From: Clostridia bacterium
GTDB lineage: Bacteria; Bacillota; Clostridia; Monoglobales; Monoglobaceae
Reading direction: 5' to 3'
DNA: 35,967 bases
Assembly (NCBI GenBank): GCA_017436245.1
Contig: JAFSDN010000070.1
Location: forward strand, 1-35,967
The translations under genes were made by a program, and so were the position numbers. Shown piece after piece: positions 1 to 8,926 of this stretch; the first letter of the stretch is position 1; every line of letters begins with the position of its first letter. Below the pieces are notes generated by a model, which had not been told where the DNA came from, made no database searches, and saw only the letters and a list, made by a program, of their open reading frames with translations.

Positions 1-1
1 A

Positions 2-1429
2 ACCCTGCTTGCAGGCTGTGGCGGCGGTGAGGAAAAAACCGCAGAGGGTGGAATTACCCTTCGTTGGTACGCTCGTATCAACAAAGAGGCAGACTGCGAC
101 GAAGTTTTTGAAAAAGCATCTGCAATGGTAAAGGAAAACCTTGGCTTTAACATTGACATCATTCCCCTTGAGGACTACAACACAAAGATGCCTGTTATCA
201 CAGCCAGCGGTGAGGACTATGATATAGTTTACACAGCAAGCACAGTTAACAACTATTATCAGAACGCATCTGACGGTAACTTCCTTCAGCTTGACGAGCT
301 TCTTCCTGAGTTTGCTCCCACACTCTGGAATGAGGTTGAGGAATCTGTATGGGATTCTGTGAGAGCAGGTGACGGCAAGATTTACGGAGTTCCCAATCAG
401 CAGATTTTTGCCCGTGCTCCCGGCTTTATGATTCCCACACAGAACATCGAAGCCCTTGGACTTGACGTTGAGGCAATGAAAAACTGGAAGATGGCTGACT
501 ACGAGGAATATTTCAGACTTATCAAGGAAAAGACAGGCGAATATGCATACTTTGCACATGCATGGGGTGCCGATGGCGCACAGAGAGAAGGCTTTCAGGT
601 AATCCTTGGTTCAAACCTTCCCGGTGCAATCCGTTATAACGAAGAAACAGACAATATTGAAGTTGTGAACCAGTATGACACAGAGGAATTCAGAAATTAT
701 GTTAATCTCCGTGCAAAATGGGTTAATGAAGGTCTTGTTGCACCCATGGAAACAAGCGAAAGTGATATTTCCAAGTATGCAACACCTAAAAACGGTGTTA
801 TTCCCTGGCTTATTACCATGGCTACATATCTCCCCGGCTGTGAAGCTAGTTTCAAGGCGTCAAATGGTATAGACGTGACAGTTGTAACAAAATCCGATGC
901 ACTTCTCACAAGCTACGGAACCACAGCAACAATGGCGGCAGTTAATGCCGATACACGCTATCCCGAAGAAAGCGTTAAGTTCCTTGAATTCCTGAATACA
1001 AATGCTGAGTTCTATAACCTCATTACATACGGAATTGAAGGTAAGCACTACACAAAGATTGATGATAAGTATATTCAGAAGTCAACAGAAAACCCCTATT
1101 CACAGCCCAACTGGGCAATTGGAAACACCTTCAACGGTTATCTCCTTGAAGGTCAGCCCGAAACCTTGGCTGAAGACACAAAGAAAATAAATTCAGAAGC
1201 AAAGAGAAGCCCCATTCTTGGCTTTGTTCCCGAACAGGATTCTCTGAAGGTTGAAATTGCAAACTGCAAGGCTGTTCTTGAAGAATACCTTGACATTGTT
1301 GAACAGGGTATTGTTGAAATGGAAAGCACATATCCCGTATTCCTTGAAAAGCTGAAGGCTGCAGGTGCAGACAAGATTGTTGAAAGCCTGAACAAACAGC
1401 TTGACGAATGGGAAGCAAAAAACAAATAA
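2..1429 (+). CDS. Sugar ABC transporter substrate-binding lipoprotein, 5'-truncated, DUF3502-like C-terminus
   Basis: This is an extracellular solute-binding lipoprotein, the capture subunit of a carbohydrate ABC importer. The frame is open from the window edge, so the start codon and most of the signal peptide are missing. The first residues read TLLAGCGGG, a lipobox whose Cys (bases 17-19) would be lipidated. The mature part begins with a beta strand (ITLRWYAR) typical of type 1 sugar-binding proteins and has the aromatic-rich middle of that group. The last 55 or so residues (LEEYLDIVEQG ... KLKAAGADKIVESLNKQLDEW) match the DUF3502 ending of LplA-type lipoproteins. The first ATG in frame (125) is internal and not the start. 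No permease genes are visible; they may lie upstream. A beta-helix glycan-active gene follows after 28 bases, so the ligand is probably an oligosaccharide. The ligand itself is inferred, not seen. Confidence 0.9.
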   Translation, partial: TLLAGCGGGEEKTAEGGITLRWYARINKEADCDEVFEKASAMVKENLGFNIDIIPLEDYNTKMPVITASGEDYDIVYTASTVNNYYQNASDGNFLQLDELLPEFAPTLWNEVEESVWDSVRAGDGKIYGVPNQQIFARAPGFMIPTQNIEALGLDVEAMKNWKMADYEEYFRLIKEKTGEYAYFAHAWGADGAQREGFQVILGSNLPGAIRYNEETDNIEVVNQYDTEEFRNYVNLRAKWVNEGLVAPMETSESDISKYATPKNGVIPWLITMATYLPGCEASFKASNGIDVTVVTKSDALLTSYGTTATMAAVNADTRYPEESVKFLEFLNTNAEFYNLITYGIEGKHYTKIDDKYIQKSTENPYSQPNWAIGNTFNGYLLEGQPETLAEDTKKINSEAKRSPILGFVPEQDSLKVEIANCKAVLEEYLDIVEQGIVEMESTYPVFLEKLKAAGADKIVESLNKQLDEWEAKNK

Positions 1430-1457
1430 AAAAACAATCAGATTGGAGAGGAAATAA

Positions 1458-4400
1458 ATGAAGAAACGATTGACAGCGGTTTTCCTTTCGATTTTGCTGC
1501 TCCTTGGCACCGTTCCCGTGTGGGCTGTCGGTGATGCGTCGGCATATATGACGTTTTATGTCAGCCCAAATGGCGATGACAGTGGTGACGGAAGTGAAAA
1601 TGCTCCTTTCAGGACTCTGGAACGTGCTCGCGACGAGGTGAGAAAGCACAACAAAACCATGACGGGCGACATTGTGGTGAATCTCTTGCCGGGAAGATAT
1701 GAGCGAACCGAAAGATTTGAACTTGACCCCGAAGATTCGGGCTTCAACGGCTTTGACGTTATCTGGAGAGGAACCGACAAAACAAATCTTGCAACAATTT
1801 CGGGTGCAGCGAAGATTGACGGCACATGGACGGAGGGCGAAAACGGAATCTGGCACGTGAAGGCGGAAAATCTTGACTTTGCGAGAGAAATGTTCATAAA
1901 CGGCGAGACAACGGTTCGTGCAAGAAATCCTAAAAACGTCTGGGGTATCAAAAAGTACACCGACCCCAACAACCCCGAAAGAGAGCTTGGTTTTTATATC
2001 GAAAAGAGCAAGGTTGGACTTTTTGAAAATCCCGAAGATGTTGAAACTCATCATTCTCACACTTGGAAGAGTGCAATAATACATGTTGACAACATCATTC
2101 AGGACCCCGAAAATCCTGATCAGTCAATTGTGATTATGGATGAGCAATACTGGCCAGTGCATATGACAAATGCTGCGGGTACAAACGAGCCCCATTGGAG
2201 CCGAGGCTTTTTGATTGAAAACGCATACGAGCTCCTTGACGAGCCGGGCGAGTTTTACTTTAACAAAAAGACAAAAATCCTCAGCTATTATCCCCGTGAG
2301 GGCGAGGATTTGAACAATTCGGAAGTTCTTGTTCCAAGAATCAATCAGCTTCTTTTGGTGAGAGGTCAAAGCTACCGTGACGAAATTCACAATATTCGTT
2401 TTGAAGATATAAAGCTGGCACACACAACAAACACATTCCTTGAAAAGCTCAGCTATTCTCAAGGTCAGGGCGAATATGTTTATACTTCGGAAACAAGCTA
2501 CAGAATGGGTGTTGCGGCAAACATTGTTTCCTGGGCAAGTGACGTTCATTTTGAAGGTTGCGTGTTCTATGGCTTAACTGCAATGGGTCTCCACTTCAAG
2601 GAAGGCGTTCACGACAGCTCGGTTAAGGGTTGTGTGTTCTCTGACTTGGGCGCAACAGGCTTTGCGGCAGGTACACTCGTCCAGCTTAGCTTAACTCCAC
2701 CCAAAAACCCCGATGCGTTGGGTGATGTGGCATGGCAGGCGGCTTGGGAAGCACCAAACCGTATCCGTGGAGGCGAGGGCACACCAAACCAGACACTTTA
2801 TGAATTTGTAGCTCTGAACACCCTGAGAGAGGATGAGGAGAATTATGGCGAGGTGGGCTATGGCTGGTTCTCAAAGTTTGGTCTTGTTCAGGACATTCAG
2901 CAGTATATCAAGGTTGACTTTGACAGGCTTTACACCCTTGAAACTGTGAAGTTCTCATTCCCGAGCAATGCAACAACCGATGAAAAGAGCAACTTTGAAA
3001 TCCTTCTTTCAAAGGACTATGATTTCAAGGATGCAAAGGTGGTTGCAACGGTTGAAAAGAACACAAATTCAACTGTTGAATTCCCGGTTAAGGACGGCGA
3101 GAAGTACAGATATTTGATGATTCGAAAGACGGCTGCAGGCGAGGACCTTGCCCTGAACGGCGTCTGGGCAATGTCAAAGGACAGAGGCCCCAGAGGCGAT
3201 ATGGGTCTTGGCAGAAATTACGAAATTTCGAATAACTACTTCATCCGCTGTGCTCAGCAGCTCTGGAACACATACCCCATCTGGATTAACTTCACATATG
3301 AGGTTGATATTCTGCACAACGAGATTTATGATGCACCATACAGCGGTATGTCAATCGGCTGGGGCTGGGACAGAACGGCCAATGTGCTTGTTGGTAAAAA
3401 CAATATCTCAAACAACCGGATTGACAATGTTATGAGATATGTAAACGACGGCGGCGGTATCTATATCTTTGGTAAGCAGTATGACACCGTGCTTCGTGAA
3501 AACTATATTTCAAATGTTTTCAACCTTGAAGCAGGTGCATACAACGATAACGGTTCAACGGGAATTTCGTGGTACGACAATGTTGTTGTGAACACAGGTA
3601 ACGCATGGATTCTCAACAACGGCTCGCGAAACAACAAAATGATGGGCTTGTGGTCAGACGTGGGAACATATCAGATTGCAGACGGAACATATGTTGACAA
3701 TATCTATACCGCGGAGAATGCAAAAATATTCTCACTTTCAAAAAGACCCGACAAGGTTACGGAAATTATGGGTAAGGCAGGTCTTGAACCCGATTGGAAA
3801 TGGGTTAAGGACAGAGTTCCCGACAATCAGAGCTATGTTCTTTACGGACCTGAAGGTTCGGAAGCATATCACGTAACAAAGGAAGTGGGCTTGAAGGCTC
3901 CCAAGCGTGTTGACCGTGATGTTCTGATTGCAAACAAGATTATTGACACAGGCGTGTTTGGCGATCTGCCATGGCAGTATGCTCCCGAACATAAAACAAT
4001 CCTTAAATACTGGGTTGAAAGAATTGCAAGCAAGAATGACCGCACAGACGATGTTTCGGGCGGACATATTGAAGAAATGTTCCACCTTGAAAGAGCAATT
4101 GTTGCGGCAAATGAGTCAATTGTTCATCCATCATATGACGAAATGGTTAAAATGTGTGATGAGCTTGCGGCAAATGCAACAACCGACAAGGTTTGGGGCG
4201 GTTATGATGCGGCGGCAATGACCAAGTTCAAGAATGCTGTTGCAGAGGTGAAGGCAACCAACCCCGGCGACGAAGGTGCAAAGGCAATTGCGGCAGGCAA
4301 GCTTGAAAATATTTATGCGGATGTTGCGGCAAGATGTTACACAGCCGAAATCAGAGGCTTTAAGTACGGCGAGGCTGAAACGGAAATTGATGCTGAAAAC

Positions 4401-5123
4401 AAAAAGGTGACGGTTTATCTCCCCAAGGGAACTGACCGCAAGGCAATTGTTCCCGAAATTGAGGTTAATGACTCCGCAAAGGTTGCAGTTGAAGCATCAA
4501 GCTTCAACTGGACAAAGGACAGCGTGAGAGTTCCGCTCTTTGAAACAAATCTCCGCAAGTATGTTTATTGGACGGTTGAATTCCGTGATATGGTTGCACA
4601 GAGTGACAATAGCGTTGTGTCAGGCAACCCCGATGACTGGACAAAGGGTAATCCCAACACACTCTTTGGCAACGGCAACGGAATTATTTCCATTTCGCCA
4701 TGGCATGATGCGGCAATGTGCGGCAAGGCTCTTGGAAACGAAATCAACTTCAGCATCAATGCAAAGCTGGCTGATGTAACCGAGGGCATCGGAATGATTT
4801 TTGCGGCACAGACAACCGATGTTGAGGCTCTTGGAACAGAAGCGAAAAATGCTCATTACCTGCTCCTGCTCAAGGGTCAGAACCTTGAACTGTACAAGGT
4901 TGACGGCGGTGTTCGGACAATTTGTGCCGAGGCAAAGGGAATTGATTTCAAGTACGGAAAATTCAATCCCTTCAAGATTGAAATAACCGAGGAAGGCAAG
5001 GTTGACAGAATCAAGGTCTACATTGAGGGCGATATGATTATTGATACCCTTGCGGAAGAGCATATTGACGATACAGGTTACTTCGGAATCCTTTCACGTC
5101 AGGTTGGCGTTTTGGTCAAGTAG
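1458..5123 (+). CDS. Secreted right-handed beta-helix protein, glycoside hydrolase family 141-like
   Basis: A secreted protein of 1221 residues with an N-terminal signal peptide (KKR, then a run of L/I ending WAVGDA). Residues 33-160 carry the opening seen in GH141-like beta-helix proteins: FYVSPNGDDSGDG, APFRTLERARDEVR, then MFINGETTVRARNP. Beta-helix coils rich in Asn and Gly run to about residue 790. They are interrupted at about 435-570 by an F5/8C-like beta sandwich (YIKVDFDRLYTLETVKFSF ... KYRYLMIRK). After the helix come a helical stretch (about 870-960), an Ig-like segment and a C-terminal concanavalin-like fold (about 1045-1221). GH141 members include alpha-L-fucosidase and xylanase, so a plant or host glycan is a likely target. 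No anchor is seen. A GGAGAGG site precedes the ATG. The fold is clear; the exact family and substrate are inferred. Confidence 0.85.
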   Translation: MKKRLTAVFLSILLLLGTVPVWAVGDASAYMTFYVSPNGDDSGDGSENAPFRTLERARDEVRKHNKTMTGDIVVNLLPGRYERTERFELDPEDSGFNGFDVIWRGTDKTNLATISGAAKIDGTWTEGENGIWHVKAENLDFAREMFINGETTVRARNPKNVWGIKKYTDPNNPERELGFYIEKSKVGLFENPEDVETHHSHTWKSAIIHVDNIIQDPENPDQSIVIMDEQYWPVHMTNAAGTNEPHWSRGFLIENAYELLDEPGEFYFNKKTKILSYYPREGEDLNNSEVLVPRINQLLLVRGQSYRDEIHNIRFEDIKLAHTTNTFLEKLSYSQGQGEYVYTSETSYRMGVAANIVSWASDVHFEGCVFYGLTAMGLHFKEGVHDSSVKGCVFSDLGATGFAAGTLVQLSLTPPKNPDALGDVAWQAAWEAPNRIRGGEGTPNQTLYEFVALNTLREDEENYGEVGYGWFSKFGLVQDIQQYIKVDFDRLYTLETVKFSFPSNATTDEKSNFEILLSKDYDFKDAKVVATVEKNTNSTVEFPVKDGEKYRYLMIRKTAAGEDLALNGVWAMSKDRGPRGDMGLGRNYEISNNYFIRCAQQLWNTYPIWINFTYEVDILHNEIYDAPYSGMSIGWGWDRTANVLVGKNNISNNRIDNVMRYVNDGGGIYIFGKQYDTVLRENYISNVFNLEAGAYNDNGSTGISWYDNVVVNTGNAWILNNGSRNNKMMGLWSDVGTYQIADGTYVDNIYTAENAKIFSLSKRPDKVTEIMGKAGLEPDWKWVKDRVPDNQSYVLYGPEGSEAYHVTKEVGLKAPKRVDRDVLIANKIIDTGVFGDLPWQYAPEHKTILKYWVERIASKNDRTDDVSGGHIEEMFHLERAIVAANESIVHPSYDEMVKMCDELAANATTDKVWGGYDAAAMTKFKNAVAEVKATNPGDEGAKAIAAGKLENIYADVAARCYTAEIRGFKYGEAETEIDAENKKVTVYLPKGTDRKAIVPEIEVNDSAKVAVEASSFNWTKDSVRVPLFETNLRKYVYWTVEFRDMVAQSDNSVVSGNPDDWTKGNPNTLFGNGNGIISISPWHDAAMCGKALGNEINFSINAKLADVTEGIGMIFAAQTTDVEALGTEAKNAHYLLLLKGQNLELYKVDGGVRTICAEAKGIDFKYGKFNPFKIEITEEGKVDRIKVYIEGDMIIDTLAEEHIDDTGYFGILSRQVGVLVK

Positions 5124-5163
5124 GGAAAAATGCTGTCACATAGGCTTGGTATGACGGAAAGAG

Positions 5164-5243
5164 ATGCTTCGACTGCGCTCAGCATGACGGCAACGGCAAC
5201 CGCTTGTGGTCACCCTGAGGGAGCAGAGCGATTCGAAGGGTCT
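5164..5243. repeat. Degenerate copy of dispersed palindromic repeat R1
   Basis: Two half-units in opposite orientation, GCTTCGACTGCGCTCAGCAT and the complement-type CCTGAGGGAGCAGAGCGATT, match the TTCG(A/C)..GCTCAGAATGA motif seen at several other intergenic sites here (15818-15995, 19369-19500, 23919-24059, 30807-30870). The copy is diverged. It sits between two surface-protein genes and could form a hairpin in their transcript. Confidence 0.7.
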
Positions 5244-5315
5244 ACAAAAAATCCCTTCCTATGTTATATAAGCAAAAAATGAAAAAAAATAAAAACAAAA
5301 AAGGAGAAATTTAAA

Positions 5316-8300
5316 ATGAAAAGATTTTTGGCAATTCTTCTTTCAGCTTTGATGGTTTTTTCAACAATGTCGGTTATGGCAGCAGAAGTTGAAAACGAAA
5401 CACCTGAAGTTCCGGTGGAAACTCCGGAGGAAACAGGACTTACAAATGTGGCATTTTGCCGTCCCGTATTTACAAGCTGGACAGCGGGCGCCAATGAGCC
5501 TGACAGAATGGTTGACGAATCCCCCACATTCGGCTGGGTAGGCGGCAAACTTACAGCTTCGGGTGCAACCGTTATTGACGGTTCATACATCTGGGCGCTT
5601 GTTGACTTGGGTGCTGAATACACAATTGATGAAATCAAAATTACGGTTGAGGATAACGACAATTATGTTTCGCGTGACCGCCAGAATTACAGCGTTTATG
5701 TGACCAATACCCGCCCTGACACCAATGTTGCTCCAAACACGGCGGTTAGTGTTGCGGGAATGACCGAGGTTTACACAGCTCCAAGCCTTGCAAATACAAC
5801 CGAGGGCGCACCTGTTGAAAACGTAATTGATGTTGCGGCTGTTGAAGCAACTCAGGGCAACAAATACCGTTATGTTTTCCTGCAAAAGTCAAACATTATT
5901 GACGAAGCTGCAAAGGCAGAAGGCGGCACAGGTATGGGACACTGGTACTGGGCAATCAATGACCTTCAGGTTCTGACCTCGGATGATGTTGCCGAAGACG
6001 CTCCCAAGTGGATTGAGGTTGCAAAGAACAGACCTGCATTTTCGGGTGAGGTTTATGAAAGCGATGCATATGCTGCAAGATGCGCAATTGACGGCGATGT
6101 TTCAACAGTATTCATTGCAGCTGACTGGGGCAACGGCATCAAGGCAAGATTTGTTGTTGACTTAGAGGCGGAATATCCCATTGAGGCGGTTTCTTTCACT
6201 CCCAGATATTTGAAAGATGAGCTTCACGGCTTTGAAATTTATGCAACAAACGACAACACCTTTGAATATATGGCACCGATTCACAAGCAGCCCCTTGACG
6301 AACCGGTTGATTACGGTCATCTTTATTATGAAGCTCCTGAAGCGTTGAGCGGCAAGAAGTACCGCTACATTGTTGTTCAGGCAGATGATGCAAACAACAA
6401 TCTTGGTATTAACGATTTGAAGGTTTATACATCTGACATAACGGCTGAAAGACCCTTTATGATTAACCGTTCATATGTTACAAACGTTAACAGCCCCGTT
6501 GTTACGGATTGCGGACAAAGTTCAACATATCCTTTTGCAAACCTGACAGATAATGATTCGGCAACACATTGCATTGTTTCAAGCGGAAATGACAGCGCAT
6601 ATATCGGTGTTGACCTTGTTGTTCCTCAAAGCATTGACTATGTGACTTATGCTCTCAAAGGCTTTGCCAACTATGACTACGGCATGGAAGTTATTGCATC
6701 AAACAATGCTGACTTGTCGGAGGGTGTTGTTATGTACAGTGCGGTTGACGACGAAGGTAACTACTTCTGCCCCACAGGCACAACAGGCGACACAAAGGGA
6801 TTCCTTTTGTTCCCTGCAACTGAGGAAATGGAAGGTAAAAAGTATCGCTATGTTGGTATGAGATACCCCAAGAATCTGACAACTTCAACTCAGATTGTGC
6901 GTGGCGGCGCAACCATGTTCAATGTTTACACAAAGGGCAGCAACATGAGCGCAGCAATGAGCAATGCGGAAATCACAAAGGTAGGCTATGCATTCACTCT
7001 CACAATCAAGGATTTGCTCACAATCAATGACAAGCTCAGCTTTATCGGTGCGGTTTATGATACAGATGGCACACTTCTTGAAGTTAAAACTGCTGATGTG
7101 AAGCCTGCGAAAAAGCTCAACAGAAGCACAACAGAGGTTTCTGCAACAATTGATTTTGCCGACAGTGACTATGCAGACAGCAATGCAACAGTAAAGCTGA
7201 TGCTCTGGGATTCATTGAGCAACACAGTTCGTCCTGTTTTTGAAGAAGAATTTGCAAATCTTCAAAAAGAAATTGTATATGAATCAGTAACACAGTACGC
7301 AACAAGCCATAAGTCAAGCTCGACTGCGACTGCTTCCAATTATGAAATAGACCCAAGCAACAGATTGGTTGACGGTGACTATTCAACCTTGTACGGAGCG
7401 GGTCCCGCGACAGCTGGGTATTTCACCTTTATCGACTTGGGTGAAGGCGGCAGACGTGTTGACAAGGTTGCAATTACGGTAGATGACCCATATAATCGAA
7501 CTGTTGGTCAGAAGTATTATCTTGCAAATACTCTTCCCATCAATGGCGCAGACCGCTCAGGTTGGGTATATCTTGGTGAAAGAGCACAGGACGGCACAAC
7601 AATGACGTTTGTTCTCACAGCAGAGCAGGCAGGAACATACCGCTATGTTGTTGCAGATTGTACAGGTGAAACGGTTGGTGACTATGTGAACGAAATTGAG
7701 GTTTATAAGGATTCAGACATAGTTGAACCCGTGGTTGCTCAGAATGTTTCAAGGGGCAAGAGCGTGACAGCTTCACATGCGGGAATGTCGGGATATGCCA
7801 ATACGGCGGTAATCACCGACGGCGTGTTTAAAGCAGCAAACGGTAACAATCAGCATATTATAACAAAAGCTCCTTCAACAGTTTGCATTGACCTTGAAGA
7901 TACTTATTCAATTGAAAAGCTGGTTCTGGATGCTGTATTGATAGACGCAACCTATAATTTTACGGTAAATCTTGATGTGTATATTTCGGATTATCCTGCA
8001 ATTGAAAATGCCGTTAACCCGACATCAACAAAGGTTCTGGCAGGCAGTGCAGAAGGATGGGATTCAAGCGTGAAGACTCTTGAACTTGAAAAACCTGTTG
8101 TGGGCAGATATGTGATAATTCAAAAGACTGCACTGGGAGCAAGTAATGACTCATTCCGTCTTTCGGAGGTTCAGGCTTTTGGTATACCTGTCGAGGGAGT
8201 AAGCTATGAATATGAACAGGTTCAGAGTACGGCTGATGTGACATCATATAGTTTTGCACGTTATGCTGCAAACTGGATACAGCAGTATTCAAGTAATATA

Positions 8301-8726
8301 CTGACAGATGGTTTAACCGATAGCGGTACAACTTACGGCTATGGTAACGGTGCGGATATAATTTGGATTGATCTTGGCGAAGCAAAATATATTGATGCTG
8401 TTAAGGTAAGCAATTGCGATTCTGTAAGAACTTATCCAACAGATTCGGTTGTATATTATGTCACAAATGATGTGCCCACACCTGCAAAGCTGGATGCAAT
8501 ATCAAATGCAGACAAGACAATTAACATTCCCGATACATGGGTTGCGCTGAATGCCGAGGGTCATTCATGGTCATATGCAACAGAAGAAGCCGCTTATTTG
8601 TTGGCTGAAGGCGGAGAATATCGTTATATCCTTGTTATGAATCCCAATACAAATTACAATCCCGGTGTTGGTGTTCCCACCAATATTGCAGAGATTACAG
8701 CATATAAGTACGTTTCTGCTGAATAA
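5316..8726 (+). CDS. Secreted multi-discoidin (F5/8 type C-like) protein
   Basis: A secreted protein of 1136 residues. The signal peptide ends around MSVMAAEV and is followed by a Glu/Pro/Thr linker. About six discoidin-like modules can be counted from repeated cues: a Val/Ile-Asp-Leu-Gly strand early in each unit and a KYRYV or RYVI strand near its end. Rough spans are 45-215, 228-375, 380-545, 652-805, 808-960 and 962-1136. A different beta-rich segment lies at 548-643. No catalytic domain, SLH domain, LPXTG or dockerin was recognised, so the protein is probably a glycan-binding partner. The last module is closely related to the first module of the next gene. AAAAAGGAG precedes the ATG. The modules are recognised by pattern, not alignment, so their borders are approximate. 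Confidence 0.85.
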   Translation: MKRFLAILLSALMVFSTMSVMAAEVENETPEVPVETPEETGLTNVAFCRPVFTSWTAGANEPDRMVDESPTFGWVGGKLTASGATVIDGSYIWALVDLGAEYTIDEIKITVEDNDNYVSRDRQNYSVYVTNTRPDTNVAPNTAVSVAGMTEVYTAPSLANTTEGAPVENVIDVAAVEATQGNKYRYVFLQKSNIIDEAAKAEGGTGMGHWYWAINDLQVLTSDDVAEDAPKWIEVAKNRPAFSGEVYESDAYAARCAIDGDVSTVFIAADWGNGIKARFVVDLEAEYPIEAVSFTPRYLKDELHGFEIYATNDNTFEYMAPIHKQPLDEPVDYGHLYYEAPEALSGKKYRYIVVQADDANNNLGINDLKVYTSDITAERPFMINRSYVTNVNSPVVTDCGQSSTYPFANLTDNDSATHCIVSSGNDSAYIGVDLVVPQSIDYVTYALKGFANYDYGMEVIASNNADLSEGVVMYSAVDDEGNYFCPTGTTGDTKGFLLFPATEEMEGKKYRYVGMRYPKNLTTSTQIVRGGATMFNVYTKGSNMSAAMSNAEITKVGYAFTLTIKDLLTINDKLSFIGAVYDTDGTLLEVKTADVKPAKKLNRSTTEVSATIDFADSDYADSNATVKLMLWDSLSNTVRPVFEEEFANLQKEIVYESVTQYATSHKSSSTATASNYEIDPSNRLVDGDYSTLYGAGPATAGYFTFIDLGEGGRRVDKVAITVDDPYNRTVGQKYYLANTLPINGADRSGWVYLGERAQDGTTMTFVLTAEQAGTYRYVVADCTGETVGDYVNEIEVYKDSDIVEPVVAQNVSRGKSVTASHAGMSGYANTAVITDGVFKAANGNNQHIITKAPSTVCIDLEDTYSIEKLVLDAVLIDATYNFTVNLDVYISDYPAIENAVNPTSTKVLAGSAEGWDSSVKTLELEKPVVGRYVIIQKTALGASNDSFRLSEVQAFGIPVEGVSYEYEQVQSTADVTSYSFARYAANWIQQYSSNILTDGLTDSGTTYGYGNGADIIWIDLGEAKYIDAVKVSNCDSVRTYPTDSVVYYVTNDVPTPAKLDAISNADKTINIPDTWVALNAEGHSWSYATEEAAYLLAEGGEYRYILVMNPNTNYNPGVGVPTNIAEITAYKYVSAE

Positions 8727-8751
8727 TCGGGAATTATAATCCCTTTGACTG

Positions 8752-8868
8752 CCCCTCAGTCACCTTGTGGTGACAGCTCCCCTGACAAGGGGAGCCGAGG
8801 GCGAGTGTTAACCGGTCTTGCCTCCCCTTGTGAGGGGAGGTGGGTTGCGGAGCAACTCGGAGGGGTAG
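8752..8868. repeat. GC-rich cruciform intergenic repeat R2
   Basis: A chain of perfect small hairpins: TCACC/GGTGA, GCTCCCCT/AGGGGAGC, CCTCCCCT/AGGGGAGG and GTTGC/GCAAC, bounded by CCCCTC and GAGGGG. It resembles repeats common between genes of gut Clostridia, as I recall them. It is the only copy in this window and has no open reading frame worth calling. Confidence 0.75.
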
Positions 8869-8926
8869 TAAAAACAAAAACTTTAAATAAAAAGCAAAAA
8901 TGCTTTGGTAGGAAAGGAATGAAATA

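Noticed and set aside
1131-2084. 317-codon open frame on the - strand
   Set aside because: It overlaps the lipoprotein end and the beta-helix gene start, has no ribosome binding site, and its Cys/Phe/Ser-rich translation is typical of an antisense shadow.
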